Of a DNA stretch of 40,145 nucleotides, positions 9,310-21,371 are shown piece by piece (position 1 is the stretch's first letter; each line of letters starts with the position of its first letter). The translations under genes were made by a program, and so were the position numbers. The stretch is from positions 12,215 to 52,359 of the forward strand of contig JBNGIS010018085.1 in the NCBI GenBank assembly GCA_049999725.1, in the 5' to 3' direction. The stretch is from Haplomitrium mnioides (taxonomy: Eukaryota > Marchantiophyta > Haplomitriopsida > Calobryales). The notes beneath the pieces were generated by a model. That model was not told the origin of the DNA. It ran no database searches and was given only the letters and a program-made list of their open reading frames with translations.

Positions 9310-12248
9310 TGTCAGCCACTGACATGGGACACTAAGGAAGAATTCATTAGATTGGAGATGGCATTGGAACAATTTCTCTCTTGTAAGTGTTAATGTACCT
9401 CGGAAGCAGCAGATCAATTCCAATTAGTGAGCATGAGTGGATCACCAAGAGCTGAGGAGTGGAATGGGATCATTTCAAAAGGAGAGAAGGGAGTTGTGTT
9501 AGCCACCGAGTGGGGGGACACCAATAAATTTTGACGAGAGCAGAAGAGAGCCTGTAAGTATCATTGGGATGCAGGAATCGAGGCATTGGTAGGGAGGAAT
9601 GGAACTCTTACCAAGGGCAAGCAGCCGAGAGGAGGAAGAAGAGGCAACCTTGGAAGTGAGGAAGGAGCGGGGACAAGAGGAGGAGGATCTGAGATGCGGG
9701 GTGGAGATTGAAGAGTGCCAACATGTGAGGGGGACCGCAGACAAGGAAAGGCCGCAGCGCAAGCTTTCAAATGCTGCACATCAAAGCAAAAGTCGAGAAG
9801 AAGAAGGAGGGGGCCAGGGCTTTTGTAAGCAATGACTACGCCAAGGATCGGGGGACACCCCGATCCCTCAGGCATTAATGAGTTCTACTGGGGTTCGCAA
9901 CCAATTCCTTCACGATTCAGTAGGCTTTGGCGGAGACGTGGTAAGCGCAGGGTGTCTGCAGGCCTTTGCGGAAACGTGGCATCCTCAAGAGTGTCCAAAT
10001 AGATTCTGCGAAGATGTGGCAGGTAGGGTGTCCGTAGGCCTTTTCCGAAACGTAGTGTCTTCAAGAAGGTCCAAGGAGATTCAGCGAATACGTGGCGGGC
10101 ACAAGGTGTTCGTGGGCCTTTGCGGAAACATGGCGTCCTCGGAGGAGCCCATTGGATCCTTCGGGTCAGAGAGAGGTCAACCACAGACAAAGGTCAGCGC
10201 GACAATCAAGCTTCCCCATTGAAAACGGCGTCGGACGGCGCTCCCTCAAAAACGTGGCGTCCTCGGAGGTGTCTCAGAGGTTCAATGGATACGTGGCACT
10301 TCAAAGGAGCTCGTTGGATTCTTTGAAACCAGGTCAACGTGGCGGTTAAGCTCCCTTGTTGAAAACAACATCAGACGGTGCTACCTCGAATACGTGGCAC
10401 TTTGGAGGAGCCCATTGGATCCTTCGGGTTAGAAAGAGGTCAACCACGGATGGAGGTCAGTGTGGCAATCCACCTTCCCTGTTGAAAACGGCGTCGAACG
10501 GTATCCACGGAAGAAAGTCAACCTCGGGTACGTAACACTTCGGAGGAGTCCGAGGGATTCTTCAGACTTCCCTATCCGTTGAATTCTTCAGACTTTGGTC
10601 TGTGGTCAACTATGGATCAAGGTCAATGTGGTAGTCAAGCTTCCAAGTTGAAGACGGCGTCGGACAGCGGACACTGAGGAAAAGTCAAAGACAAACCCTC
10701 GGCTCCACGGGATTCTTTGGAACCCGGTTCACCGGGGTTCTTCAGAACTCTATTTTGCAAGGTACATGAGATACGTGGTACTTTGGAGGAGTCTGAGGGA
10801 TCTTTTAGACTTTCATGTCCGTTGGATTCTTCGGACTTGGTTCCGTAAGAATCTTTGGAATCTCAGTCCGCGAGATTCTTTGAACTCAACCCCGTAGACC
10901 TCGGAAATGACCATTTACTTGGATCTTGCTACGAATAGACGGGACAGGTGTCACCATGTCCGGAGCTCGAGCCTAACGGGAATAATGACCTTTTCAAACG
11001 GGAAGGATTGGCAAAGCCGGAAGCTTGAAGGTTATACATGGACGGACTTGGACTTTGATCGGGTTGGTGTGCAAGCAAACAAGACACGCGCAAGCGATCT
11101 CAAGACAAGAAGACGCAACAATCTAAGGCAGAAGGGGATTCCAATGAGAATTTACGTGAGGTGAGTGTACTCATGCAAGAGGCTAGCAGGGGTGGAGGTG
11201 GACTAGAGGGGCGCCAAGAATTGCTAGGCAGGGAGCTCTCGAGGCTCGAGCGATCCAGGTGAACTCATCCTTGTAGGTGGACCTATAGCGGAGGTGAATC
11301 GATACGGCAAATTGAAGGGGATCTTGTTTTTTGAGAATTCGGGAGAGGCTGCCAAGTGGGATCTTGGGGTCGTCTCTACATCCTCTATGCAAGAGCATCA
11401 AACCCAAAAGTGCTCGGAGTGCGCTCTGGTGTAATCTTTCAAGTGGGGTTTAGAAGAGGGTAGCTGCGTTAGTGCCCGCGCACTACGGAGAAGACTTGTT
11501 CAAGGCTCAGAGATGGAGTGAGCTATCATCAGTCGGGAGGACTGTCTTCCACAGGTGGAAGTTAAAGAAATCCTCTTCCTAGCCTAAGGAAGTAAACGCA
11601 AGGCTTCTTGCAAGGGAAGTTAAAAAGGCTATCTAGAAGAAGGGTGTGTGCATGGGAAATGGAAGGAAGTTTTTGAGGTTGTGAGTTGAGAAAGGGAGGA
11701 GTCCGCTAAGGAGATTAGTTCCAGTGGTCCAATAAGGCCTATGCTTTTGGTGAAGTGCAATGTATGTATGTGTTTGCATTTGTGTATAAGTGTATTAGTT
11801 AGATTTGAATTCTGTTGGATTGCATAAGAAACATTTAAGACCAAGAGTAGGTAGGTATTCTTTTTGTTCAGACCTTAGGACAACCCTGCAAGGTGGAGTC
11901 AAGTCCCTTGTCATTGTTTTGTGACACTAGGGTCATTTTATTCTGCTCCTGAAGTGTATACAAGGTGGTTGGGTCCAAATTTGGGACCCTTGAATTACGT
12001 TGAAGATTACTACAGAGATACTTGGGTTTATGTGCATGTGTATGCTGGCATTGTAGGTGAATGAGCAGAATAGCTGCTGATGTGAATGTTGAGGTGAGGA
12101 AAGGGCTTGCAAGGTAAAGAGAGATTTCTTAAAGCCTCAAAGTGATAACTTGATAAGGGCCATATCACAAAAGAACCTTATTCCTTTGTCCTCTCCTACC
12201 TTCCAAGTGGCACCTGTGAAGGCTGAGGTCTAAAGGAGGGGAGTAACA
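9310..12248 (+). repeat. LTR-c: full-length 3' LTR (~2.9 kb) of the inner Ty3 element
   Basis: It starts TGTCAG right after the PPT and ends GGAGGGGAGTAACA at 12248, where TGACA has mutated to TAACA. The first 15 bases form a small inverted repeat (TGTCAG-CCA-CTGACA). Order inside: unique 5' part (9310-9815, shared with LTR-e), U3 tandem repeats (about 9890-10900), a conserved block beginning near 10905, a TATA-decayed region near 11820, and R-U5 up to 12248. It is the only LTR here that is complete at both ends, so it is the reference for the other copies. Its ORFs are repeat-driven openings. Confidence 0.88.
9890..10900 (+). repeat. Composite tandem-repeat block in the U3 of LTR-c
   Basis: Three unit types are seen. 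The first, about 70 bp, holds 'gcggagacgtggc' and 'cctttgcggaaacgtggc' (9925-10130). The second, about 131 bp, holds 'ggaggagcccattggatcc', 'aggtcaaccacgga' and 'ttgaaaacggcgtcgaacgg', with starts near 10143, 10275, 10405 and 10540. The third is a short unit around 'gattcttcggacttgg' (10560-10890). The same blocks recur in LTR-b (2340-3240) and LTR-e (34490-35400), and the last one in LTR-d. Confidence 0.75.
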
Positions 12249-12494
12249 CCAAGGTCAACTTTGGAAGCAGGTCAGCGCGGCGGTCCAACTTCCGAGTGGA
12301 AAGCGCATCGAACGACAACAATGTGACAAGTCAACTCTGAAACTCAGAGTCTGAGGGATTCTTTGGACTCACTAGTCTGTTGGATTCTTTGGACTTGGGT
12401 CCGTGGTCAACTATGGATCGGGGTCAATACGGCGGTCAAGCTTCCCAGTTGAAGACGACGTCGGATGGCGACCACGAAAGAAAAGTCAACAGCG

Positions 12495-12690
12495 GACTTG
12501 GTTCCATGGGAATCCTCCAGATTCCAGTCAGCGAGATTCGTAAGACTCGGATCCGTAGGATTCTTCAGACTTGGTTCCGTGCAATTTTTTGGACTTGGCT
12601 CCGCGAGGTTCTTCAGACTTGGTTCCATGAGATTCTTTGGGCTCGGTTCTGGGGGAATCTTTGGACTCCCAGTCCGCAAGATTCTTCGAA
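12495..12690 (+). repeat. 24-bp tandem repeats in U3 of LTR-d
   Basis: About eight units of 23-25 bp with the pattern GACTTGGTTCCGTGNGATTC plus TTCA or TTTG. Good copies begin near 12543, 12567, 12591, 12615 and 12639. The array explains the open frames seen over it on both strands. Poorer copies exist in the other LTRs (for example 10820-10880 and 35230-35400). Confidence 0.8.
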
Positions 12691-13628
12691 CTAGACCTTA
12701 TAGACCTCAGAACTGACTGTTGTACTTGGATCATTCTGCGAATAGACGTGATAGGTGTCGCCATGTCCGGAGCTCGGGTCCAATGGGAATAACGATCTTT
12801 TCAAATGGGGCACCTACGCATAGGCAAAAGCGCGAGGGGTATAGATCGTCGGGCTGGGACATTGAACGAATTGATGTTGGTATGTAAGCAAACGAAACAT
12901 GCACAAGCGATCTCAGGACAAGAAGATGCAACGAGGTAAGGTAGAGAGGATTCCAGTGCAAATTTACATGAGGGGAATGAACTTGTTCAGGGGGCTAGCA
13001 AGGGTGGAGATGGACTCGAGTGGTGCCGAGAATCACTGAGCGGGGAGCTCTAGAGGCTCGGGCGATCCAAGTGGCCTCATCCCTATGGGTGGAGCAGTAG
13101 CGGAGGTGAATCGATACGGGAAATTGAAGGGGATCCGATCTGTTGAGAATTTGGGAGAGGCTACCAAGTGGGATCTTGGAGTCATTTCTGCATCATCTAT
13201 GTAGGAGCATCAAACCCAGAAGTGCTCAGAGTGCACTATGGTTTATCCTTTCAAGCGGAACCAAGAAGAGAGTAGCTGCGTTAGTGCTCGCGCACTCCAG
13301 AGAAGATTTGTTCAAGGTTCGGAGGTGGAGTGAGTTGCCAACAGTCAAGATGACTGTCTTCCAGAGGTGGAAGTTAAATAAATCCTCTTCCGAGCTTGAG
13401 GAAGTGAATCCAGGGCTTCTCGCAAGGGAAGTTAAAAAACTATCTGGAAGAAGGCTATGTACGTAAGAGAGGGAAAGGAGTTTGAGGTTGTGAGTTGAGG
13501 AAGGGAGGAGTTTGTTGGGGAGGTCAATCCTTTTGGTTTTGTAAGGTATATAATTCTGGTGAAGTGCAATGTATGGTGTTTGTATTTGTGTGTGAGTGCA
13601 TTAGTTAGATTTGAATTCTATTGTGTTG

Positions 13629-13636
13629 TATAAAAA
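13629..13636 (+). promoter_or_regulatory. TATA box of LTR-d
   Basis: TATAAAAA sits in the same context as in LTR-a (followed by CACTTAGGACTAG), about 425 bp before the LTR end. Confidence 0.55.
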
Positions 13637-14059
13637 CACTTAGGACTAGAAGCCTGCATGGAATCCATTTGTTTGGATCTTGAGAAAGCCTTGCGAATAG
13701 GGAGTCAGGTCCCTAGGCATTGTTTCCTGATACTTGGGCTATTACATTCAGCTCTTGATTTGTATACAAAGTGGCTGGGTCCAGATTTAGAATCCCTTAA
13801 TTATATTGCATATTACCAGATGAGTATCTTGGTCCTTGTGTATGTGTGTTCTAGCATCGAGTGTGGATGAGCAGCTAGGCTACTGAAGTGCTTGTTGAAG
13901 AGAGGAAAGGCTTGTAAGGTGAAGAAGAGTTTCTTAATGCCTCAAAGTGATAATTGGATAGGGGTCATCTCACAAAAGAACCTATTTCCCTTGTTTTTGT
14001 CCTCCAATATCTTCCAAGTGGCACTTGTGAAGGTTAAAGCTTGAAGGAGGGGAGTGACA

Positions 14060-15560
14060 GTCTGTATCTATGTCAACAATTGATGATATTTTGAAAGAGC
14101 TTGTGGATGTGTTTCCAAATTATTTTCCAAAAGAGCTACTAGATAATCGAAGAATATCTTTCTTGCTTGAGTTGATACAAGAGACTACTCATTAATCAAT
14201 CTATGTATTGGTTACTACCACAAGAGTTGGAAGAGCTTCTCAAAACCTTGATGGATCTTCTTGAGAATGATTTTATTCAATATGGTACTTCACTTTAAGA
14301 AGCACCAATATTATTTGAACAAAAGAAAGATGGTGGATTTTGTATTTATATAGATTATCATAGTTTGAACAATAAAATAGTAAAGAATGGCTAATTTTTT
14401 ACTATGTATGGATGATTTGTTAGATCAATTAAGTGGTGCGTGATTATTTTCTAAGGTGGATCTTTGAAATGGCTATTGGCAAATTCTTGTTGACTAAGTG
14501 ATGTGCCAAAGACAACTTATTGTACAAGATATAAGTATTTTGAGTGGAAAGTTCTTATATTTGGTCTCACTAATATCTTGGCCATATTCATAAATCAAAT
14601 GCATGGAGTTTTTATTGGGTTATTGGATAAGTGAGTTTTGGTATTCATGGATGATATTCTGATTTTTAGTAAAATTAAAGTTGAGCATCACAATCATCTC
14701 AAAGAAGTATATTGCAAAGGTTGGGCAAGGCGAAGTTTTATTCCAAGAGGTTTAAGTATGAATTTTGGAAGTAAGAGGTTTCTTATCTAGGGTACAAGAT
14801 GTTTGTGGATATCAAGATAGAGGAAGAGAAAATTAAGGCTATCGTAGAGTGGTTACCACCAAAGGAACCAAAGGACATTAGAGCCTTTAATGGATTGGTA
14901 AGCTTTCATGGATGGGTCATCCATTATTATGCTCATATTGTTGCACCACTTATAGACATTCTAAGCAAAGAGATCAAGTTTCAATATGCCACTAAAGAGC
15001 AAACGACATTTCAACAACTCAAAGATGTGATCTTGTCTCATCCTATCTTACAATCATATGATCCAAAGACGTATTGTATAGTTGATTTTGATGCTTCTAA
15101 TATTGTTATTGAGGCAACTTTACAACAAGAGTTCGAAGATGGACTTCATCCAATTGCCTTCATGTCATGCCGATTAAATACCGTATAGAGAAATTATTTT
15201 ACAAATCTTTGAGAGTAGTTGGCAATGGTTTATGCTACTAAAATGTGGAGAAATTATCTTTTGAGAAGACTTGTACTTATGCTCATCAATGACAAGTCAT
15301 TGTTGCAATCAATTGACTTGGAAAATATGATAAGTTGTCATCATCAATGGGAGGATCAATTATAGCTCTTGGATATCAAGTTGCAATACAAGTAGAGAAG
15401 GTTTCACACTATTTCATATGTATTGTCACGAAAGATGAATCATAAGCTTATTACATTGGAGGCAGCAAATATGAGCATACTACATCTTGATGAAGCAACT
15501 AGAAGAGGTTATTGACAAAAGCTATAAGAAGATGACTTCTTCAATCTTTTCTGAGCACAA
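14060..15560 (+). pseudogene. Chromovirus RT and RNase H remnant (5'-truncated Ty3 element)
   Basis: Immediately after LTR-d a second Ty3 lineage appears, beginning in the region before RT: 'LVDVFPNYFPKELLDN' (about 14105) matches the familiar FxDVFPxxLPxxLP start. The rest of RT is scattered over frames with many stops. The catalytic box F-M-D-D lies at 14644-14655, and the LFSKVDL / GYWQI motifs near 14447-14480. Open frame 14799-15188 covers the RT/RNase H connection, with YDPKTYCIVDFDAS near 15058 holding the RNase H Asp. Gag and protease would lie to the left and are absent, presumably separated by the insertion of the outer Ty3 element. Confidence 0.82.
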
Positions 15561-15579
15561 ATGGCAATAAAAGATAGTC

Positions 15580-16548
15580 AACATCACACCTTTCCTATTT
15601 GAGATGGTATTTTCTATCGAGACCATCAAATATATGTTCTAGAAGATGATGCACTTCAAATAGCTTATTTACAAGAAAAACATGACATTTCAATCTCAAG
15701 ACATCTTGGAGTAGACAAAACTACAAAGTTGCTTCAACACACTTGGTGGTAGTCAAACTTAGCTTGAGTTGTTTGTGGTTTTATTTGTTCTTGTGAGAGT
15801 TGTCAACAAAACAAGGTTTCAAATCAAAAGCTAACTAGACTTCTTCAACCACTACCAATTTCTACTGCTCATTGAGAACATGTAAGTTTGGATCTTGTCA
15901 CTTTACTTCCAACTACATCTCGTACGTTTACTGAGGTTGTAGTGTTTGTGGACAAGTTTAGCAAACACATTCATTTAGGACCAACATTTCATTATCTTCT
16001 TCTTTGCAAGATGTCTAAAACCATCTTATTATTTCTCAAAAGGTATGTCAATAGTCATCATCATGATTTTTTTTATGTTCTAGATGACAAAGTTATGTTA
16101 TCTACTCACAATCTTCCTCTTTTTAGATACTCAAGTCTGTAAGCTATCTTTAGCTTGGATTGGTTTTTTTCTCTATTTTTCAAGTTATTTCTCTTATTGC
16201 GTACAAGATTGATCTTCCTCTCCATCTGAAGATTCATTATGTATTTCACATGTCTAAACTTAAGTCTTTTGTTTCTAATTTATATATTTTTTCCAAACTG
16301 TGCTCAAATTCCTCCTTTTTTGTAATTTTTTATGATCATGAAGAATATGAAAAAAAACTGCATTTTGGCAAAATGAGTTATCAAACACAGACGACAACCT
16401 CAAGTTCAATATAAAGTGTGATAGAAGAGATATCTACTTCATGATGCAACTTGGGAGCTTTGTTCTAACCTTTAAAATGCTCAAGAGGTTATTTAGTTGT
16501 TTGAAACTACTCGCAATGACAAGAACGTCATTGATTAGAAAGAGAGAA
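15580..16548 (+). pseudogene. Chromovirus integrase with chromodomain, internally deleted
   Basis: The HHCC module is recognisable: H-D-I-S at about 15681, H-L-G-V-D at about 15702, and C-E-S-C at 15792-15803. The first catalytic Asp follows in VSLDLVTLLP (15891-15893). From about 16030 the rest of the core, with the second Asp and Glu, is missing, and the text jumps to DDKVMLST (about 16084) and the GPF/Y-type segment WIG-like (about 16155) plus LPLHLKIHYVFHMSKLK (16220-16270). A chromodomain tail is seen as HDATWELCSNL (about 16440) with NAQEVI and LFETTRND. Stops and frame changes are frequent. Chromodomains target such elements to heterochromatin. This copy is inert. Confidence 0.8.
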
Positions 16549-16551
16549 TTA

Positions 16552-17165
16552 TGTAGTAGTATAAGCGTTATGTTGTGCTATTTACAAGAAAATAAAGAGG
16601 AGTGAAAGAGATGGTAGTGAACATTAAACAAAGATCAACTTCTAGTGAAGGTAGGTATAATATCACTTTTAGGGCTGGATCATCTTTTAGTGAAAATGCA
16701 CTAGAATTGCTTGCCTTTGAAGTCACTTTTAAAGAAGTAGAACAAGATCACTTTTAGAGCTGAAATTGGAAGTGACTTGTACGTGAAGGGAGTAGGATGA
16801 CACCTTCTTCTCAAGTATAAATAGAATGGCTTAATTATCCAACTCCTAATTCTAGAGTTCTTTTCAATTTGTTTGTGTTCTTTGGTTTCTTGTCTTCTTG
16901 GCTTTTGCTTGCCTTATTAGCATTTGGTTGAATAACTCCATTAGCATTATCTTTGAGTTCTTACTCAAGTGGAATTTGTCTTTGAGTTCTTTTACAAAAG
17001 AACCAATTACCATTGCTACGCATCAAAGATCCAAAGAGAAAGAGAACGCTATATGTGATCCTAAACAACAGCATGAGTAAAATCTTTGCACGTCTTATAT
17101 AAGCTTTATCAACTCACAAAAATCATGTTGAATAATGGTTTTGCGAAAACCTCACTTGCAAACCT
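16552..17165 (+). repeat. Probable 3' LTR of the chromovirus
   Basis: After the chromodomain frame a purine run AGAAAGAGAGAA (about 16538-16549) resembles a PPT and is followed by TGTAGTAG at 16552. A good TATA box, TATAAATAG, lies at 16816-16824. The right end is not resolved, and I see no second copy in the window to define it. The 16898-17080 open frame is probably LTR sequence. Confidence 0.5.
16816..16824 (+). promoter_or_regulatory. TATA box of the putative chromovirus LTR
   Basis: TATAAATAG stands in an otherwise TATA-poor context, about 265 bp after the proposed LTR start. This is a normal place for a Ty3 LTR promoter. Confidence 0.45.
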
Positions 17166-19220
17166 CATCCAAGATCAATCGGTAAGGAAATTTTCACCTT
17201 GAACAAAATTAATGTTGGAAACCTCACCCCCATTATCCAAGATGGACAAGCAGAAGAAATTGCAATAAGATCATTAGTAATATAAAAAAGCTCACTTGTG
17301 AGGCTATCCAAAATTGATATGCAAGGAAGTTTGATCAAGATAGGCAAGCGAAATTTGATAGGCAAGGGAATTTGGTCATGATTGATTAAGAAAGGAAATT
17401 GCTTTGAATAGTAGTGTAGCAACCCACAACTAGTATTCAAGATCAAATGGCTCCTTGATTTTTGTCAATCTCACATAGACATGGGGATTATGGGTTGTTT
17501 TCATAGATTTTCTACACTTAGAGCTTCTTTCAAGGGAAAGCTGAACCAAAACCCTCACTCGTACCTTCAAGGAACTTTTCTCTTTGCCTCCTCTCACTCT
17601 TACACCCATAGAGCTATTGCAAAGCAGAAGCTACAAGGACTTTGGCTTCATGCCTTCGATCCTTCAAAATCTGCAAGTAAACACTATGGCATTGGCTCTA
17701 GAAGTACCAACATCATTGCTTTTGATGTTGATGAGAAATTTAAGCCCTTAGTAGCAATCCCAAATTCTCACAAGGCAAAACCTTAGAAAATCTAGTTGAC
17801 TTTACCAAGTTTGACTCAAATCCAACTCTCTAGCTAGGTATAAACTCTCAAACCAAAAAAACCCATCTTTTTGATGTCTTCTTTGTTTGCAATCCACCAA
17901 TTTGGCTGAGATCACCACTTAAGTCTCTATTTAGGTACTCTCCTCCCATGGCAACCCCTTTTTACAGCCTTTTTCTCATCCTAACTTGATTTTTCCACAC
18001 ATTCTCCATTTCTAATATCATAAGAGATGCCTGTGACTTAGAATCCTTCATTCTTCATACAAAAATTAAGAGACTTTTGATTCCAAAATGTCAAATCCAT
18101 GAAATTCTAGAAAGTGACACTCTTCTCATGTTATTCTCTGTACAATCTTCAAAGCACAAGTAAAACAAAAGAGTCTTAAAAATGATAAGAGGCCAACCAC
18201 CTTGTACTATCCTCTCACTACTCCTAATTTTCTTATAAGAACATATTCAAATCAATCCAAACACTATATTTAACTAAACTCTAACTCATCTCTACTACTA
18301 ACAAATGACTAATTAATGCCAACCCTAGTTAGCTAAATACTAACTACTAATGTAATACTAATACTAATGCTTTGGATAATATATTAAGCTCATAATCTAA
18401 AGAGCTTAATCAAGTAAAATAAGAATACTTAACACTATTAAAGGATTATTCAAGACATCTAAGCAACTTTTTAAACATAAATTCTTCTAATACTCTCAAC
18501 CATATTGTCACAAGTAGTCCAAAAAACCTCATCTACATACCCCATTCTAAATAGATAGGTAAAGGAGATGAGTTAGGAGAAAATCAATATCCAAGGAAAT
18601 TTGATAAAGATTGATCCAAGGAAAAAATCCCATTGCATTCAATCTAACAAAAACAATCACATGGTGTTAACAAGCGACTGCCAACAAAATGGGATTTTTC
18701 TCAAACTTGAAATTTTGGTATCAAAATGGGTTTTGCTCTCATCGCTTATAAAATAATCATTGTATTGCTCTCAACCATCATAAGATGACCATTTTAATGT
18801 TCTCATCTCATTGCAACTAGCATGAACATTTTCTTTGTTTGGATGAGAGGATGAGTGTTGAGTTTACTAGATAGGTTGAATTTCATCACATATTTCTATA
18901 TTCATAAGAAATTTGTTCAACTGTATTGAAGCACAAAATCCCAACTTCCCATTGGTTGATGTGGTGAAATGATGATGCTTTGTTGCTATGGTAACATATT
19001 AGAACATTATGTTGGAGGAGGAGTAGCAACCATTTAGTTTTTCTCATGGATTTGTTTCCCACTTTCGTGTTCATGCCATTGATTTCTCAATATTTGCAAT
19101 GTTTTCTCATTAGCTTCTATAGGTCTTGCACTATTTGACTTTTAGCATATATTTGGCTTTTGATTTTTGCTGCTTTTTTGTATCTTTCTTTGAAGCATAT
19201 ATTTTTCTCCTTTTTATCAT
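17166..19220. other. AT-rich stretch with no recognised gene
   Basis: An open frame of 101 codons at 17481-17786 (+) resembles nothing I know and has no support beyond being open. Short related phrases around 'aaatttgata' and 'ggaaatttg' occur at 17330-17390 and 18585-18620, suggesting old repeat remains. Nothing else stands out. Confidence 0.5.
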
Positions 19221-20260
19221 TTTTTGTTCCTTCTTTCTATGCAAGTTGGAAGAGCTCTTTTAATTGAGCCGATTTTTTCAAAGAGCTATCTTCTTCTTCT
19301 TCTTTTTTTACAGGAAGTAAAAACTTTATTTCCGCACATCAAATACAACTGCCAAAGTGGTAAAAATATCAAATTCTGGACTAAAGCAAACCACGTCCTC
19401 GAATGTAGCCAGTTTGGGACACAAAGGTGTCCAGCGACAACTACCAAACAGCAAAATGTATCATATGTTCTCCTCAGGTGCATAACTAGCCCCATGCCAT
19501 CAATCCAAAAATAAAAAACATAAACCACTTGTTAATTCTACTTCAAACAAACTCTAGTAAATCTGATAGTGGACAACTCTATCTTCATTCTGATTCCACT
19601 GAAAGTCCAAACAGAATTACACTATGCAATAGTGAATCATCCTCCGATGAGAGTTCTAAGGAATCTTCTTCATCCTCCAAAATTTTCTTCCCTCAAAGGT
19701 CTACTTTATGACACATTTGGTCCACCTATCTTGCCAAAATCTGCCTTGTCATTTTCTCTAATCCCAAGGTCTTGGCCATTTCCTAAGATCTGCTTTAGGT
19801 GATCCAAAGTTTTGCAGCCATCAATTCTTTTTTTGGCTTGTTTCACCGATTGTAGCACTTGATGACCTTCTCCCACTTGTTATGTCTCATGTCAGAGTCA
19901 AGTGCCTTCTGGGCTACCACTTGGGTGTCAACCTGCATTTCCTTTGCACCAACCACATTATCGAGGATCTTAGGTGCCCCTTCTAGTCCTACCTTTTTGA
20001 CAATACCACAAGCCAACTCAATTATAGCTGGAGGTGCACTTGTGTCACTACTTGAGGCAGATAAAGAGAAAGCTCTATAGTACCTACTATGGGAGAAAGG
20101 ACTCAATCAGCCATAAGTCAACACAAGGAGAGAGGAGAGCTGTAAGCTCTAATCATGGTAAAGAGCTATCTCTATATGAGTTGATTCCATCAAGCCTCTT
20201 CAAGATGACCTCATGTGAGTATTCTTTGAGTCACTAACCTTCAATGATTTCTTCCATTTT
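19221..20260. other. Coding-like but unrecognised segment
   Basis: Several overlapping open frames exist on both strands, for example 19224-19514 (+) and 19843-20106 (-). The minus frame (87 codons) has protein-like composition and can be followed further, with stops, to about 19650, where it turns Glu/Asp/Ser-rich. It could be an old retroelement gag or a host fragment. No motif lets me decide. Confidence 0.3.
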
Positions 20261-21371
20261 CTACATATTTCTTCCATCTTTTGTTGAAGCATACACTTTG
20301 AGTTGATTTTCAAGAATGGTGTTGGCCTGGTCTTTTGGTTGCTAAGTCCAAACAACCCCAAAGCAACCCCACCAGCACCAAAATTGTGTTAGTGAGGAGT
20401 TCTTTTTGTTGAGAGGGACCTGAATTTGTGTTACTTGGATTTTAGAAGGGAGTGGGATGAGGAATTCAGACTCATGGCAGGTCTGAAATTTGTATTTCAG
20501 ATCTGTCCTTTAGGTTAAGATCTGGATTTCAGGGTCCAACCCTCTTGTCCTCCTCCAACCCAACCCCAAGCACCCAGTCCTTGCTGAATCAGGGGTGTTG
20601 AACCTGGATTGAGGGACTGAACTCTCTTTCTAAGTCAAACCAGCCAACCCTCAATGCTGTCTTGAGGCTCCTCCACTCTCTCTACCCTGATTTCTGTTTT
20701 ATACTCTGTTTTGGCTAGGACATGGGAGAGGGATCAGATCTGGCCTCTGGATATGTTGGGAGGCCAGTGTGTCACTCCTACTTGGTTCAGGGGGTCTTAC
20801 TAGCTGCTCTGAAACTTAGAGGGAGCTCCAATCCTGCCTCTACCTCCTCTTTGAGCTCTCACCAGCCATGTCCCCTATTTTTCCAGATCTGAATTCAGAT
20901 CTGGAATTCAGAGTTGAACCTGTCTAGCCACAAACAAACCACCAAAATACAAGCAATATCCAATGCACAACTAAACCCTGCTCTTCCTCTTTATTGCAAG
21001 ACCTGAATTATGAGTTCAGGTCTGAATTTTCTGTGATCCTATGGCAGTTATAAAATCTGCCAACAACCATATAAATCTGAAAATCCTCCAGCTCTCCAGC
21101 CCCACACACACACCCCAACTTAGATGAGTTTTTCCTACGCTCTCGAGAGGCTCTCGAGAGGGCCTGAGAGATGGCCCTCTCAGCCATTGGTACCCACACA
21201 CCTACATCACACTAAGTGCATTCAACTAGCTGGCCCCTCTTGAGACTAGCCTTGACACCTCCAAGTAGATGAATGGCACTCAGTATAGATTTTTTGCAGC
21301 ATGAAAGCCACTTTCCCCTTGGCTGCCAAGGGAATATGGATCCCCTCTCTTGATCAGATTGCAAGATGTTG
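20261..21371. other. Unrecognised non-coding stretch with AGATCTG-type repeats
   Basis: Repeats of CAGATCTG(G)AATTCAG and variants occur at about 20460-20530 and 20885-20910, and 'ctgaattatgagttcaggtctgaat' at about 21003-21028 is related. They look like local duplications. I see no gene here. Confidence 0.4.
21140..21181. repeat. Doubled CTCTCGAGAG palindrome followed by a hairpin
   Basis: CTCTCGAGAG occurs at 21140-21149 and again at 21151-21160. From 21156, GAGAGGGCC (to 21164) and GGCCCTCTC (21173-21181) form a perfect 9-bp stem with an 8-base loop. Role unknown. Confidence 0.6.

Larger units (their letters stand above)
12249..14059 (+). repeat. LTR-d: 5'-truncated 3' LTR of the outer Ty3 element
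   Basis: It follows LTR-c without a gap but begins at an internal LTR position (equivalent to about 10600 of LTR-c and about 35130 of LTR-e). It runs to a clean LTR end GGAGGGGAGTGACA at 14059. Its R-U5 part is much closer to LTR-a than to LTR-c (compare 13800-14040 with 1110-1350), which supports pairing a with d around the nested b-c element. TATAAAAA lies at 13629-13636. Right of 14059 is a different, chromovirus-type element, the probable original insertion target. Confidence 0.82.

Noticed and set aside
9310-9324. TGTCAG-CCA-CTGACA as a transposon inverted terminal repeat
   Set aside because: It sits exactly at the LTR start after a PPT and is simply the LTR end sequence.
9499-10349. 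Several 70-114-codon frames in LTR-c and matching ones in LTR-b and LTR-e
   Set aside because: They fall in U3 tandem repeats and are not conserved in frame between LTR copies.
12380-12716. Overlapping open frames of 83-104 codons on both strands
   Set aside because: The 24-bp repeat length is a multiple of three, so frames stay open across the array. The translations are repetitive and carry no domain.
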